Assembly (NCBI GenBank): GCA_039566865.1
Contig: CM076945.1
Location: 7,553,501 to 7,617,500 of the forward strand
Reading direction: 5' to 3'
DNA length: 64,000 nt
DNA from: Aurelia coerulea
Taxonomy: Eukaryota > Cnidaria > Scyphozoa > Semaeostomeae > Ulmaridae
Under the pieces are notes generated by a model. It was not told the origin of the DNA. It saw only the letters and a program-made list of their open reading frames with translations, and did no database searches. The translations under genes and the position numbers were made by a program. Shown in pieces: positions 11,894 through 23,488 of this stretch (its first letter is position 1; each line of letters opens with the position of its first letter).

Positions 11894-12680
11894 TCAAATT
11901 TCTCTTTGCTACATGACGAAAGTTCAACAGTTTACTCATCAATTCACACAACAGGGTGCTTCAAAAAATTGTGCCCTGTTTGTATAACTGCTGTGGAGGA
12001 GTTGCAGCTCCAGTTATCTTGGTTCTAGCACAGTTTTAAGGTCAGGCTTCAACTTAAGAGTATGAAATCTTGTTTGAGTCAATTTAATAATAATAATAAT
12101 AATATAGCCACTTCTATAGCGCCATATATCCCCAGAGCTCATAGGCGCTTAACAATATAACTATTTGACATAAAATTAGAGTCCAGGATATAGCTAATTT
12201 ACATAGGGTTAAGAAAGAAATTTACTTAAAACTGCTAACCTATTCAGTAAAATACTCCATCATAAGATCAAATTAATCAATACTTTTAAAAACTTTAATT
12301 GTTCCTATATTTTCTAAAATCCGATATCTAACAGTAATACGACCTAAATATGACGAGTGATTGCTGATTTATGGCACAGGAAGGGTTGTTGCTTCAAAAA
12401 TAGCCCCTCTATTGTTCTCCAGGAATTTTGAAATATAGCAATGTTTGAAAAAAGGGTTCTAGCGTTATGTTAAAATTTTTCTATGGTTATAACAGGGTTG
12501 ACAGTGTTTTCTTACAACGCTATCAACCCTTTTGAAAATGCAGAGAAAATTTAGATACGATGCTAGAACCGTTTCTCTGAAAATTTACATAATTTGACAT
12601 ACAAAGAATTGTCACGAACTCTAAATTGAAGGTGACGTATACAAGTATATTGAAACCGAAAAAATTTTAGCTACAGCTCT

Positions 12681-12837
12681 TACACAGCAGCCACAAGCGG
12701 TGCACAATAGTTCATCCGTCAATTTATAGTATATGTACATGCGTAAGCTGTAATTATCTACACAGCAGCCACAAGCGGGGCACAACAGTGCATCCGTCAA
12801 TTTATGCTATATGTACATGCGTAAGCTGTAATTATCC
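12681..12837. repeat. Tandem duplication, 78-bp unit, two copies
   Basis: Copies start at 12681 and 12759 with TACACAGCAGCCACAAGCGG and end with CGTAAGCTGTAATTATC. They differ at a handful of positions, so the duplication is fairly recent. A trailing ATACAGCAGGTGC at 12850 looks like a third truncated start. Confidence 0.9.
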
Positions 12838-13026
12838 TATGTTTATTTATACAGCAGGTGCTATGCTCGTAAATTTGATGTGACCGAGATGGATTATGGC
12901 TAGTAAGGTTTTCCTGTCCTGCGATTTCGCTAGAATTTACAGCTCAAAATTGTATGATTTACGACGCAAAAAGAAGGTAAATGCTAATAGGGTTCTCGTT
13001 GGGTTACAGAAAATGCTTTCTGTTTG

Positions 13027-13531
13027 TGGAGGGCTACCTGAAGTACGGTGGGGGGCTATCATGGAGTACGGTGGAGGGTGCAAGTACGGTGGAGGGCTAT
13101 CATGGAGTACGGTGGAGGGCTATCTGCAGTACGGTGGGGGGCTATCATGGAGTACGGTGGAGGGTGCGGAGTACGGTGGAGGGCTATCATGCAGTACGGT
13201 GGAGGGTGCAAGTACGGTGGAGGGCTATCATGCAGTACGGTGGAGGGCTATCATTTTTCGTGTGGGGGGCTATCATGGAGTACGGTGGAGGGTGCAAGTA
13301 CGGTGGAGGGCTATCATGCAGTACGGTGGAGGGCTATCGTGCAGTACGGTGGGGGGCTATCATGGAGTACGGTGGAGGGTGCGGAGTACGGTGGAGGGCT
13401 ATCATGCAGTACGGTGGAGGGTGCAAGTACGGTGGAGGGCTATCTTGCAGTACGGTGGAGGGCTATCATTTTGCGTGTGGGGGGCTATCATGGAGTACGG
13501 TGGAGGGTGCAAGTACGGTGGAGGGCTATCG
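13027..13531 (+). repeat. TACGGTGGAGGG minisatellite, left arm of an inverted pair
   Basis: Tandem 23-mers (TACGGTGGAGGG plus CTATCATGGAG) and 18-mers (TACGGTGGAGGG plus TGCAAG or TGCGGAG) alternate in irregular order, with rare variants carrying GTGTGGGGGGC. The units lack stop codons, so all three forward frames stay open. These frames are not evidence for a protein. The same order of variants occurs in reverse complement at 15206-15985. Confidence 0.95.
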
Positions 13532-15205
13532 AATTCACTTGAAGACTCTGTGTCACAATACATGTTTTCGATGAGAAACTAAGAATCTAAGCCAGCATTG
13601 AATGTTATCAAAATTGTAAGATTTTGAGTGCTCCTGAGATTTTCAAAACGGATGATTTACATACTTTTCCGATGTTTAGACATTACTGAAGTAATTGCCG
13701 AGCCGTGCTAGGCTTTCCAGTATGATAATTGGAAAGAAAAAACATTTAACTCGACTCGGAAAATGTACTGCACTTGCTTTGCCCTCCACTAAAAAAATTG
13801 AATTGATGATAATGTGAGCTGAGTCTCTTATGCGCGGTTTCATATAAAAAGATACACATTATGATTCTTTTCTTGGCACGAAAGGGTGATAAACATATAA
13901 ATAATCTCATATGTGTTACAGTACTGCAAAAACTAGATGAACAAGCAAAGTATCTTAATTTCTGCACACATCATTACCGCTAGAATTAATCAAACCAAAC
14001 TGGAATTATGAAGGATCATATAATCAAGAACAAAATTCGACTAGAGGAGAATTGATTCTCGCAGTTTGTTGTGAAATGCCATTCTCAACTGCTATTTTTT
14101 GAAATGGTTCATACCTCCCCCATACCTCCCACAGTTTGTTTAGTTTGTGGGCTATGAGTGGGTCTCTACAGGTTTTGCGAATATGAAGATTTGGCCAGAT
14201 TTGAGTGCAGTTAGCGGATTTTTGCCAAGGATTTCTTTATTGAAATAAAGATTTTCCCAGTACTGGAGTTTCTTGATATTTTCGCAATCTGAGAGTTAAG
14301 GGAGTTGAGTTTCTTATTCGCAGTTTCCGATGAAGAAAGATACGTCTACCATAGTTAGTATTAGCAGGCTACTTCTCGATAATCTATTGTATATACGTAT
14401 ACTCCTGTTCCTGAACATGAAAATGTCACAGAACGAAGAATAAAAGTGAGAAACCGCGGTTATAAAGTGCCCTCATGAAAAAGTGTCTTGAAATGTCGCC
14501 CCTTTAAGTTTAAAATGCTTCCTACGGCCCTTTTTACAAGCTACGGCCCTGTTTACAAGCCAAATGCATTGGAAAGATGTATATTTGAATAATAATCACT
14601 GCAACCTTATTTTTTCAGGAAATCAAGCACTTAAAGTTTCTTTTTTCAACAGAGCTGTCGTTCTTGCCAATTATCAAGCGACATTGTCAATATGATCTGA
14701 CTATATTCATAATCCACAGACACAAACAAATAAGACATAAATTGAACAATTTCTATTACTAACATGTGAAAGTGCACAATAAACCCGACAAGCTGGCTGA
14801 TACGAGCTGGCTGGACTCCTTTTCGATGGTTTTTTCAGCAGATGTGACTTGACGTCCATATCTACTGAACAAACAAAACATTCTCCCTTGAATAAAACTA
14901 CGAATTTTCATTAAAATGGCACTGTCAAAAATCGTAAATGAAGAATGAAGACATTCGTCAACAGCGAAAATTTAACTGAAAGTTTGTTATGCAACGAATT
15001 TATGCCCGCAAAATATGTGAACATTACACGCATAGCAATACTGCTTTTTGAATCAAAAATTAATGTCTTTTCTTCGTACAATGGAAGCAAAGGAGTGTGA
15101 GAAGCAGAAAAGAAAATATTCGCTTTTCGCTGATTAGGAAAATGCTAGTCACGATAGATTTTCCAAGGTTATATTTTAGGTTTGATATATCGAGTGTTTA
15201 GAAAC
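13532..15205. other. Spacer between the inverted minisatellite arms
   Basis: 1.67 kb of AT-rich sequence with no open frame above about 70 codons and no recognised domain. Near-repeats such as CCCAGTACTGGAGTTTCTTGATATTTT (14257) recur at 28998, so it contains dispersed repeats. If the arms are transposon ends, this is the cargo region, and it encodes nothing I can recognise. Confidence 0.5.
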
Positions 15206-15985
15206 TCCACTTGTACTCCGCACCCTCCACCGTACTGCATGATAGCCCTCCACCGTACTCCAGGATAGCCCTCCACCGTACTTGCACCCTCCACCGTACT
15301 CCATGATAGCCCCCCACACGCAAAATGATAGCCCTCCACCGTACTGCAAGATAGCCCTCCACCGTACTTGCACCCTCCACCGTACTGCATGATAGCCCTC
15401 CACCGTACTCCGCACCCTCCACCGTACTGCATGATAGCCCTCCACCGTACTCCGCACCCTCCACCGTACTCCATGATAGCCCCCCACCGTACTGCACGAT
15501 AGCCCTCCACCGTACTGCATGATAGCCCTCCACCGTACTTGCACCCTCCACCGTACTCCATGATAGCCCCCCACACGAAAAATGATAGCCCTCCACCGTA
15601 CTGCATGATAGCCCTCCACCGTACTTGCACCCTCCACCGTACTGCATGATAGCCCTCCACCGTACTCCGCACCCTCCACCGTACTCCATGATAGCCCCCC
15701 ACCGTACTGCAGATAGCCCTCCACCGTACTCCATGATAGCCCTCCACCGTACTTGCACCCTCCACCGTACTCCATGATAGCCCCCCACCGTACTTCAGGT
15801 AGCCCTCCACCGTACTCATGATAGCCCTCCACCGTACTCCGCACCCTCCACCGTACTGCATGATAGCCCTCCACCGTACTCCGCACCCTCCACCGTACTT
15901 CATGATAGCCCCCCACCGTACTCCAAGATAGCCCTCCACCGTACTCGGCACCCTCCACCGTACTCGGCACCCTCCACCGTACTGC
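15206..15985 (-). repeat. TACGGTGGAGGG minisatellite, right arm of an inverted pair
   Basis: Reverse-complement copy of the left arm. Read on the minus strand, the series of unit variants matches the left arm almost unit for unit (including the two GTGTGGGGGGC variants). One extra unit pair lies in the middle, a few extra units at the inner edge and about 200 bp of extra units at the outer edge. This indicates inverted duplication of an already formed array rather than independent growth. Confidence 0.95.
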
Positions 15986-16383
15986 GAAGACATTCCCCAG
16001 GGTGTTCATGCATACATGCCTGTTGAACAGCTGCTTTTGTGTGGGTTTTTGCTGTAGATAGGATAGGTGCTGTCAGTCAGACTTAAACCAGTGAAATAAT
16101 TGCAAAGCATGCTGTTCCTGCGAGCAAAGCAAACAATTTAGTACAAGAAAGCTGTGAGTAACTTGAGAGAGGGCGGCAAGGAACGTTTTACCAACATTTA
16201 TTCGAATTCCTATAGAGTTGTTAAAGACTTTCATCTTGATGAAGGTTCCTCACCGCCATCTTTAGCGTAATCATGATAAGACGGTTTCTCAGTGTCACAC
16301 ATGCAACATTGTCGAAACAGAAATACAGTGTCAATTCTAATGGAACTTTGAATGGAGAAATGCATATGAAGGGATTTTAGTCG

Positions 16384-16485
16384 TTGCTCTTGGTGTTCCT
16401 CAAGGCTCAGTTCTCGTGCCCTTGATTTTCATAATTGCTGCCGAAGGCAGCATTACTATTCTTCTTCAATCAGCGATCGAAATTA
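16384..16485 (+). pseudogene. Reverse-transcriptase fragment of a LINE
   Basis: The + strand reads VVALGVPQGSVLVPLIFI. This is the conserved G-V-P-Q-G-S-V-L-x-P-L-[IL]-F motif of non-LTR retrotransposon reverse transcriptases. Neither the upstream fingers region nor the YxDD block is present. A (CTGC)n/(CTGT)n microsatellite follows at 16486-16532. A dead fragment. Confidence 0.75.
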
Positions 16486-16532
16486 GCCTGCCTGCCTGCC
16501 TGCTGTCTATCTGCTGTCTGTCTGTCTGGCTA
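16486..16532. repeat. CCTG/TCTG microsatellite
   Basis: GCCTGCCTGCCTGCC followed by TGTCTGTCTGTCTGG. It abuts the reverse-transcriptase relic. Confidence 0.85.
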
Positions 16533-16599
16533 TGTACACGGGCCAGGTCACGGCTGCGGTCCCCGGCGCACGGGCTCGTGGCTGGTGAGCATTTATCCA

Positions 16600-17520
16600 A
16601 CAAACAACAACAACAGTTCTTCAACGAAAGATAATGAGCTCTTCCTACCTACGTCAATGGACGACAATGGTTTATTCCTGACAATGCAGAACTCAATATT
16701 ACGGACCATGGAACCATCGACTACAGAACTACGAAACTAAGAGCCATGGACTAGGGAAATAGAAACCGGCGGAGGAGAGGAACTCAATATTCTAAATCAT
16801 TTACCTTTTGAACCATTACCCAACTGTAAATTCCAACATAATATACGTTTCCTTAGCGATAATCATTCTATTAATTTCTATAAAATTGACCTCGCTACAA
16901 TCGCATTTGGTACAAATACTAATCGGCAGCACTCGCTGACTGATGTTATATCTAGTTTGAATTGATCTTCTGTCTTCCATTCGGAGCTATACTAATAAAG
17001 TCTCCAATAATGCTGTGTTTACTTGTGTTGCAAGTGCTACTGTCTCAATTTGATATGACGAGTAGACTGACTAGATATTCGTAGTTATTGCTGGTGATTG
17101 CATGTAAAAAAGTGAATAAAGTGTTGTTGCTGCAATAATTAGGACTATGTGGTGAGACTGATGAGCGAGGTAGCTTGTGACTAGTAAAACTTGTAACAAT
17201 TTTTTATGACCGACTCGTTCTTCTGTATCACACTAAGCATCAATGTGTCCCAAAGATGCCCCCCCTGGAAGACTAGTTAAGTACTCCTTGATACGGGGGT
17301 TTTGCTTTGGGTTTCGCACAGTAGCTACTTGTACCGTTCATACATGTTTTATTTATTTACACCTAACTTACATTTTCATCAAAGACGTTTGATTCAAGCA
17401 CTTCATTTATGTTTTTATACATTTGCACCTTATTTAATTCATCAAGGAAATTTGTTTAAATTTAAATCAGTTTCTTCAAGTTTTCTATCCTTTATGATAT
17501 GATTTCAGGACATATTTTAA
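16600..17520. other. Non-coding stretch, no gene seen
   Basis: AT-rich sequence with short chance frames. The stretch 17600-18530 is similar and contains repeated ATTTCATTTCGAGCAATCCATTTATG-like lines near 17955, 18050, 18120 and 18200, a decayed spaced repeat of about 70-80 bp. Confidence 0.4.
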
Positions 17521-17523
17521 CAT

Positions 17524-17610
17524 ACGAAATGGTAGCCTGCATGCAGACTCTACTGATTTCTCAGAATTGAAAGGAAATCAGTAGAGTCTGCACGCAGGCT
17601 AACGAAATGG
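17524..17610. mobile_element. Hairpin MITE (69 bp) with 9-bp target duplication
   Basis: 17533-17601 is a nearly perfect hairpin: TAGCCTGCATGCAGACTCTA on the left pairs with TAGAGTCTGCACGCAGGCTA on the right, with a short loop. Both flanks read ACGAAATGG (17524-17532 and 17602-17610). A second copy is at 29497-29575. Confidence 0.9.
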
Positions 17611-18534
17611 CAGAAAATGTCCCCGCCAGCCCATTCAATGTCACTACCAGTCAGGCTCATTTTCTTCACCAATAAAGTGCCCTTTTCAGAAAATATGTTT
17701 CCGGAGTATGTTAACTGTAGGTTGAAGATAGACTAGTTACGTAAGTCCTTGTTTTCGCTCCATTTCCCCGTTTGAAGAGAGGTTTTATAGAATAATTGAA
17801 ACATGATAAAATCACCATCTTTAGATCGCCCCTTTGCCACCTGCTTGCTTTCTGTTAGCGTGGCTAGATTAGATAATTACTTTCGCTTAAAAAGTTATTT
17901 TTGTGAATGAGTCCGTAACTGATGATCATTTTATGCCTAATTTGGTTATTTTTCAAGGACATTTCATTTCGAGCAATCCATTTATGTTTTCATTATTTTA
18001 CGCCTGATTTACTGTACTATTCTTGTTTATCATTTCAAGAACATTTTGTTTCGAACCTCGTTTCGAACAATCCACGTGTGTGTGTTTTTTTATCATTTTG
18101 CATCTAATTTACATATTAATCAAGGGCATTTTTTATGCAACAGTTCCTTTGAGTAGTTTTTTGTCATTTTAAATTTAGTGTGGCCTTTTTGTTTCGAACA
18201 GTCCATTTATATACTTATTCATTCTACACCTCATTTCCATGTGTAGCAGGTGTTTGGTTGGAGGATTTAAGGAAATGAACTACATTTTAGAACCGCATTT
18301 CAGTGATATTGTGGTATTATGCCTGATCCTGTTTTATGCTTGTGCCACGCCAGATGCACCTGCCTCGTCCTACTTATCATAAACCGGTAATTTATTTTTA
18401 CTTGTTGTGAGAGAAACTGTCGTTGTTACTAACAAGGGTGAATTTTGTAAAACACAGGATACAGTTCTGTTTAAGACAAAGCAATTTCACAGCCTCAAGA
18501 ATAGATTTCAAACCATCAATGAAACCGACCATAA

Positions 18535-18628
18535 TGTGTGCTTCTCTGTTTATTTTAATTTGATTGAGTGCACTCAGAGAGGTGTGAAATCTATTCTTCA
18601 GAAAGGCAAATCGCTTTGTCTTTTCTGA
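18535..18628. repeat. Dispersed repeat copy
   Basis: TTTGATTGAGTGCACTCA, then GTGTGAA, TCTATTCTTC and AGGCAAATCGCTTTGT. The same block recurs at 47610-47690 in an AREL1 intron. Function unknown. Confidence 0.6.
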
Positions 18629-18658
18629 AATTTGGATCTATTCTTTACTAAACTAGCC

Positions 18659-19269
18659 CTGCTATGCAGCAAGGACGGATTTTGTAAGACATGAGTTGCT
18701 TTTGATTGACACCGCAATTCGAAGCGATTAGCGATCGCAGACAAAGGAAATGATCTCAACCAGTGATTCAAAACAAACGAGGTAGCAAAAGTTTCTCTGA
18801 AACCCAGGAAGCTAGCGCGCTCATTGTGCATTCCAGAAATTGTTTTGAAGAGCAAACATGAGTACTTATCGAAAGAAGAAGGATGTATCTACACATCTGC
18901 CTCGGGCATTTAATTTGTTTCGTTCAAAAGCCGATTGGGAGGTGATTCAATTCTGTTATTTTTTGGGTGAAATTAAAACACTTACTGCTCAGCTTCTGAA
19001 CCAGAGACATAAAGCACCCGCGGTAAATGTATAGATATATCCTTCTTCTTTCGATATATGCTCATGTTTCGTCTTTAAAACAATTCATGGAATGCACAAT
19101 GAGTGCGCTAGCTACCTGAGTTTCAGAGAAAATTTTGCAGCTTAGTTTGTTTTGACTTATTGGTTGAGGGAATTTTCTTTGTCTGCAATCGCTAATCGCT
19201 TTGAATTCGGGTGTCAACAAAATCAATTCATGCTATTGTATTACAAAACCTGTCCTTGTTCTGATATGC
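18659..19269. mobile_element. Foldback element, copy 1 (593 bp) with near-perfect 9-bp duplication
   Basis: The element 18668-19260 has inverted arms of about 240 bp (AGCAAGGACGG... against ...CTGTCCTTGTT), each containing GCTAGCGCGCTC-like, TTTGTCTGCAATCGC-like and CCTTCTTCTTTCGATA blocks. Flanks are CTGCTATGC and CTGATATGC, one mismatch. A sister copy follows 80 bp downstream. Confidence 0.85.
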
Positions 19270-19331
19270 AGCAAGTACATAGTGTACATTGTGTTCTTTT
19301 CTGTTTCTTTTATGTTCCCCAGCGGGGAGGT

Positions 19332-19967
19332 ACTCCGGTAAACAAGGACAGATAATGTTACAATAGAACTCGATACTTTTCATTGACACCTAGATACGAA
19401 GCAATTTGTGATCGCAGACAATGGGAATTTCATGCTCGGTTTGTTAAGACATAAACAAAAACAAAGCAAGCTGCAAAATTGCCCTGAAACTCAGGTCGCT
19501 AGCGCGCTCGTTGTGCATTTCAGAAATGTTTTTAAAAAGCAAATATTAGCACATATGGAAAGAAGAATGATATAACTAAACTTCTGCCTCGGGCATTTGA
19601 TTTATTTTGTTCAGAAGCCAATTGGGAGGGGATTCAATTCCCGTACTTTTTAGGTGTAATTAAAAACACTTACTGCTCAGCTTCTGTACGAAAAAAATAA
19701 AATTCCTGAGGCAAAAGTTTAGATATATCCTTCTTCTTTCGATATGTGCTAATATTTGCTCTTGAAAACCATTTCTGAAATGCACAACGACCGAGCTAGC
19801 GACCCGGGTTTCAGGGCAATTTTCGCGGCTTGCTTTGTTTTTGTTTATGTCTTAACCAACCGAGCATGGAATTCCCTTTGTCTGCAATCACAAATTGCTT
19901 TGTATCTAGGTGTCAATGAAAAGTAGCGAGTTCTATTGTAACATTATCTGTCCTTGTTACTCCGGTA
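19332..19967. mobile_element. Foldback element, copy 2 (618 bp) with perfect 9-bp duplication
   Basis: The element 19341-19958 runs from AACAAGGACAGATAATG to CATTATCTGTCCTTGTT, arms paired over about 250 bp. Both flanks are ACTCCGGTA. It belongs to the same family as 18668-19260 and a half copy near 63100-63363. It has no coding capacity. Confidence 0.9.
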
Positions 19968-19971
19968 TATT

Positions 19972-20357
19972 TAGGATAGGGGTGCTAGGCTGGGGTACAA
20001 AGCATCAACCCAATAAAATGATTTTTTTTGGCATAAAGATAAACCACAAAAAAAATCATTTTTCTGACCCAACATACCCAAAGGTTATGAAGTCAGTATC
20101 TTAAATATGTGGCTGACCTGACTGATAAGATTTCTCGTAATCCATTTGGAGATTTAAGTATTTTGTTTTTAGTAATGTTACTTGATTAAAATTTTGTTCG
20201 TGAATTCTATTTTTTCCGAATTTTTTACTTTTTCTCATAGTTGAAACCCAAAAAAGCAATCCAGAACTAAGAAAATAGCTGTACAAATTATTGACTTGGA
20301 AAATAAGCTTTGCCCAAATTGTATACCCAAAAAAATAGCCCGAGCACCCCTATCCTA
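19972..20357. mobile_element. TA-flanked MITE (Tc1/mariner-like), 382 bp
   Basis: Inverted ends GGATAGGGGTGCT / AGCACCCCTATCC sit inside TA dinucleotides at 19972-19973 and 20356-20357. It begins 5 bp after the previous element. Confidence 0.7.
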
Positions 20358-21008
20358 GATATATGAGAGTGACCCCTTGGTTATGTTTATATCAGTTACT
20401 GATATCTGATAGGCTAGAATTTGACCGCAATTGGCTTGAGCCATTTTTATATTTAGTCAGTTTTACAGTCTAACGACCTCAAGCGTTGGATGTGTTTTCA
20501 AACATCCGAACTGAATTTTGTAGTCCCAGTTGGGGCCCAGATTTTAATCCCGAGGTTCGTGTTGTGGTTCTCTATTTCTTTTAGGCAAGCCAAATGTGAT
20601 TCTCGAAGGTGAATTTGAGAATTTCTTCATAATTTCTTCATAATTTATTCATAATTTATTCATGATGTAGAATGCATCATCTTAATATCAATGAAGAATT
20701 CCCGAAGGCAAGCTTATTTTGGCTTTTCTTGAAACTATAAATTGTTGGCACCATTGGTCTTTATTCCAATGATCAAATTGGTAGAGGCTGATAATTTCTT
20801 GGCTCATTTATTTCTTATGATACGGAGACTTTTGAAATGTTAGTATGCTCCCCTATTAATGCTTGGCATTAAATAGTTGATTCTACATGATTTTGAACAA
20901 GGCATGTTTAGTTGTTTTTGGGCACATCAAGAAATATGACTTTCAGCAAATTCCGGGAAAATTCCTAATTTGAGAAGGAAGTTTTACAACTAAACCCCCT
21001 GTCACTCA

Positions 21009-21267
21009 ATGAGCTTTAACGTGAAACTTGCTTGCCAGTGAAACCAATGAGATCAGTTTCACTGGGACTGTTACATGGAAATTTCGGAGAAAATTCTAAA
21101 CTCTTTTTGGTGCTAGCCGTTGCCTGAGTAGAAACAAGTTCTACTATTCGTGAAACTCGAAACTGCCCGGCAACTCGTCGTCAAATTTCGGGGTTTTACA
21201 CGGTGCAATGTTTTGTGAAACTTAAACTCACAACGCCATTGCAAGCAAGTTTCATGTAAAAGCTCAT
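21009..21267. mobile_element. Short inverted-repeat element
   Basis: The ends ATGAGCTTTAACGTGAAACT (21009) and AGTTTCATGTAAAAGCTCAT (to 21267) are inverted repeats. The interior has GTGAAAC/GTTTCAC words on both strands. No convincing target duplication. The unlisted parts of 20358-21560 hold a copy of a repeat shared with 34263-34330 (near 20390-20450) and a partial copy of the GGGCACTTC family (21430-21490). Confidence 0.65.
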
Positions 21268-21559
21268 CGTGCATCAAAAATCGTGAAAATGAATTTGAAG
21301 CATCAGTAAGTTGATAGAATTATAATCTTACAAATTGGTTGTATAGGCAATCCTGCACGACATTTCAAACAGTAGACATATTTTTCTGCCTCAGCCGGTG
21401 ATTTTGGAAGATGTGAAGATTCGTTTGGGGATACTGACAGGGCCGTATAAAGCATCTCAAACTTGGGGGCACGACACGTCAGTGGCACTTCATTGTTTAT
21501 TGCATGTATGTATGTAAGTATGTATGTTTGTATATAGTGTACCGTTGAAGAGGGCCTAA

Positions 21560-21770
21560 CCATTCGAAGAAAACAGGCATCAATTTGGTCTTTTGCGCTT
21601 TTTATTCTTTATTTCAGTGCTGACTAGTTTCGCCCACTAGGGCATCTTCAGAGCAACTGATTTATTCAGAGTATCTACCTCTATTTATAGTATATTGTCT
21701 GTCCATATAAGGTTAATTAGTTTACAGGTAAAATTTTATCCTGATAAGGTAAAAATGTTCTTTTCGTATG
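21560..21770 (-). mobile_element. Retroelement 3' tail, Penelope-like, with hammerhead-like motif
   Basis: On the minus strand CTGAAGATGCCCTAGTGGGC is followed by GAAACTAGTC and AGCACTGAAATAAAG. A CTGANGA ... GAAAC core around a short stem is typical of tails of Penelope-like elements, some of which are known to encode minimal hammerhead ribozymes. No reverse transcriptase or GIY-YIG endonuclease frame is nearby, so only the tail remains. Confidence 0.45.
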
Positions 21771-22229
21771 TTGTTGTTGTTGTTAACCTCATTCTCGTTG
21801 TTTTCAGTTGAGTCTCTGTTGTCATAGGGGTCGGTTCTCTTATCTTGGTCTTGTATGTTTGTGCTATATCACTTGACGTCAGAATGTCTTTCATCCATCA
21901 TGCTACGAAGTTCGTATGCCCCCAATGCCCCCTGGCTTTTGCATCTATGGATGCTGAAGCTTGTGTAATGTACTGCTGTGTAATCTTGAAATACGAGTGT
22001 GTAGAGTTCTCAACAAATATACTCTGAAATTCAAAGAAACTGCTCCCTGAAGATCAGAGCACTGATATTGGAAATTGTCTTGTGTAACAGCTGATATGTG
22101 TTTTTTTCTATCAAGTAAAACCTAAACTAAATACAATACATTATTGGTCCCATCCACAGTGCAAAAAGACACGCGGTCACCTAGTTCTCACTGCAGATGG
22201 GAGAAATATGTGTAGTTAGATGTCGAAAT

Positions 22230-22345
22230 TTACTTGACTAAAAATCGGCCTCTCCGTCATGAAATTATGAGGGACCTTCTCGCAAAGGCTTCTTCAAAAA
22301 CTATCAGAAAACGGCCAAAAATGATGGTCAAATTTCGTTATTTTT
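22230..22345. repeat. Half copy of the palindromic family at 48165 and 57480
   Basis: TCGGCCTCTCCGTCATGAAATTATGAGGGACCTTCTCG matches blocks in the elements at 48330-48370 and 57600-57640. The 66-codon frame over it is chance. Confidence 0.55.
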
Positions 22346-22940
22346 CCTGCCTCTCAGTAGACTTGCCCCAAGTCTATTTTGTCAAAAAAGTTGAAGGGAA
22401 AAGCGATGTATACTTTCTGATAGACTTATTGCAGTTGAAGAAATATACTTAGGGTAAATCTAGCCTCTCAGCGATTATGTGTTGTCGCCATGGGAGTATG
22501 GAATTCCCTTGAATACATTAAGAGACTTCCTCGAAAAATTGTCTTATAAAAGAGGAACAGACTGACCGGTTTAATCAAGGAAAACTTATAGAATTAATCG
22601 AATTGCCCACTCAAACAGAAACTGGCACAACGGCTGTTAGTCACGTCAATTTGCCACGCGCGGGCATTAGAAAATTGTTAATCGATATATCAGAAACGAA
22701 ATGATGAACTAGCAAGTCTTGAAGCTTCACTCAGAAGTCTTATTTTTAATTCAGAGTTTCCTACAGCCCATGATTTATGAATATGACAAAGGAAGCAACC
22801 ACACGCACCATTGTTTCGCTTAGAGCTTCAACTGTTACAGGCTATTTAAAATCGCAATTCAGAGCAATTTAACCACGATGACCTTTAACTTATTTCTGAG
22901 TCCATTGTTTCCTTGTGCTTTTGACCTGAATGATATCATC

Positions 22941-23488
22941 ACCGCGCTTTGACTTGCTACAAGTCTCAGTATAAATCGCAGACAGTGCCAAGGCCTCAGA
23001 TGAGAGGGTTCTAAATGAAGGAGTCAGAGGGAAGGAAGAGAAACTGAGACTTGTGACCCTTGTCAATTCATAATTGGATCTTGTTTGCATGAACTGAACA
23101 ATAGGATCAGTCAAGGGGGTTCAAATGAATTAATACTTTACGGAAATTCTTTTTGTCCTGTCCCTAATTGGATTAACAAGTGAAAAGAAGGACGGTGATT
23201 TCTCAATCGGACCAGAAAGAAATCGTTTCTGGCAACCCCCTGACACAATCTGATGTTGAAAATGATTATAAATGGTGATTGGCTTATTCAAAATTTCAAA
23301 GGAAAAGCCGCGGACAGAATCTTGTCCGTACTATTTTTAGGCTGCCGAGAGTCACAAGTCTTCGTTCTTCCCCTCCTCCGCCGTCCTCGCGCTGCGCGCT
23401 CGTTCGCCTCCGGCGCGGTATGAACTACACACCATGACAATACGAATAGAAGGCAAACGAAGACTTGTAGCAAGTCAACACCGCGCTT
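22941..23488. mobile_element. Mutator-like MITE, 530 bp, with 9-bp target duplication
   Basis: The element 22950-23479 has ends TGACTTGCTACAAGTCT / AGACTTGTAGCAAGTCA. Both flanks contain ACCGCGCTT (22941-22949 and 23480-23488). The interior has a GC-rich block near 23380-23425 that creates a false secreted-peptide-like frame on the minus strand. Confidence 0.85.

Noticed and set aside
12896..13582. Long open frames (up to 228 codons) with YGGGLSWSTVEG-type repeats
   Set aside because: All three frames of the minisatellite are open because the unit lacks stop codons; no start context, splice support or conserved composition.
15169..16009. Long minus-strand open frames (up to 277 codons)
   Set aside because: The same minisatellite read in reverse complement; not a protein.
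23288..23473. 61-residue minus-strand frame looking like a secreted peptide precursor (hydrophobic start, RRRR site)
   Set aside because: Lies entirely inside a 530-bp MITE with a 9-bp duplication; the GC-rich core causes the Arg-rich stretch.
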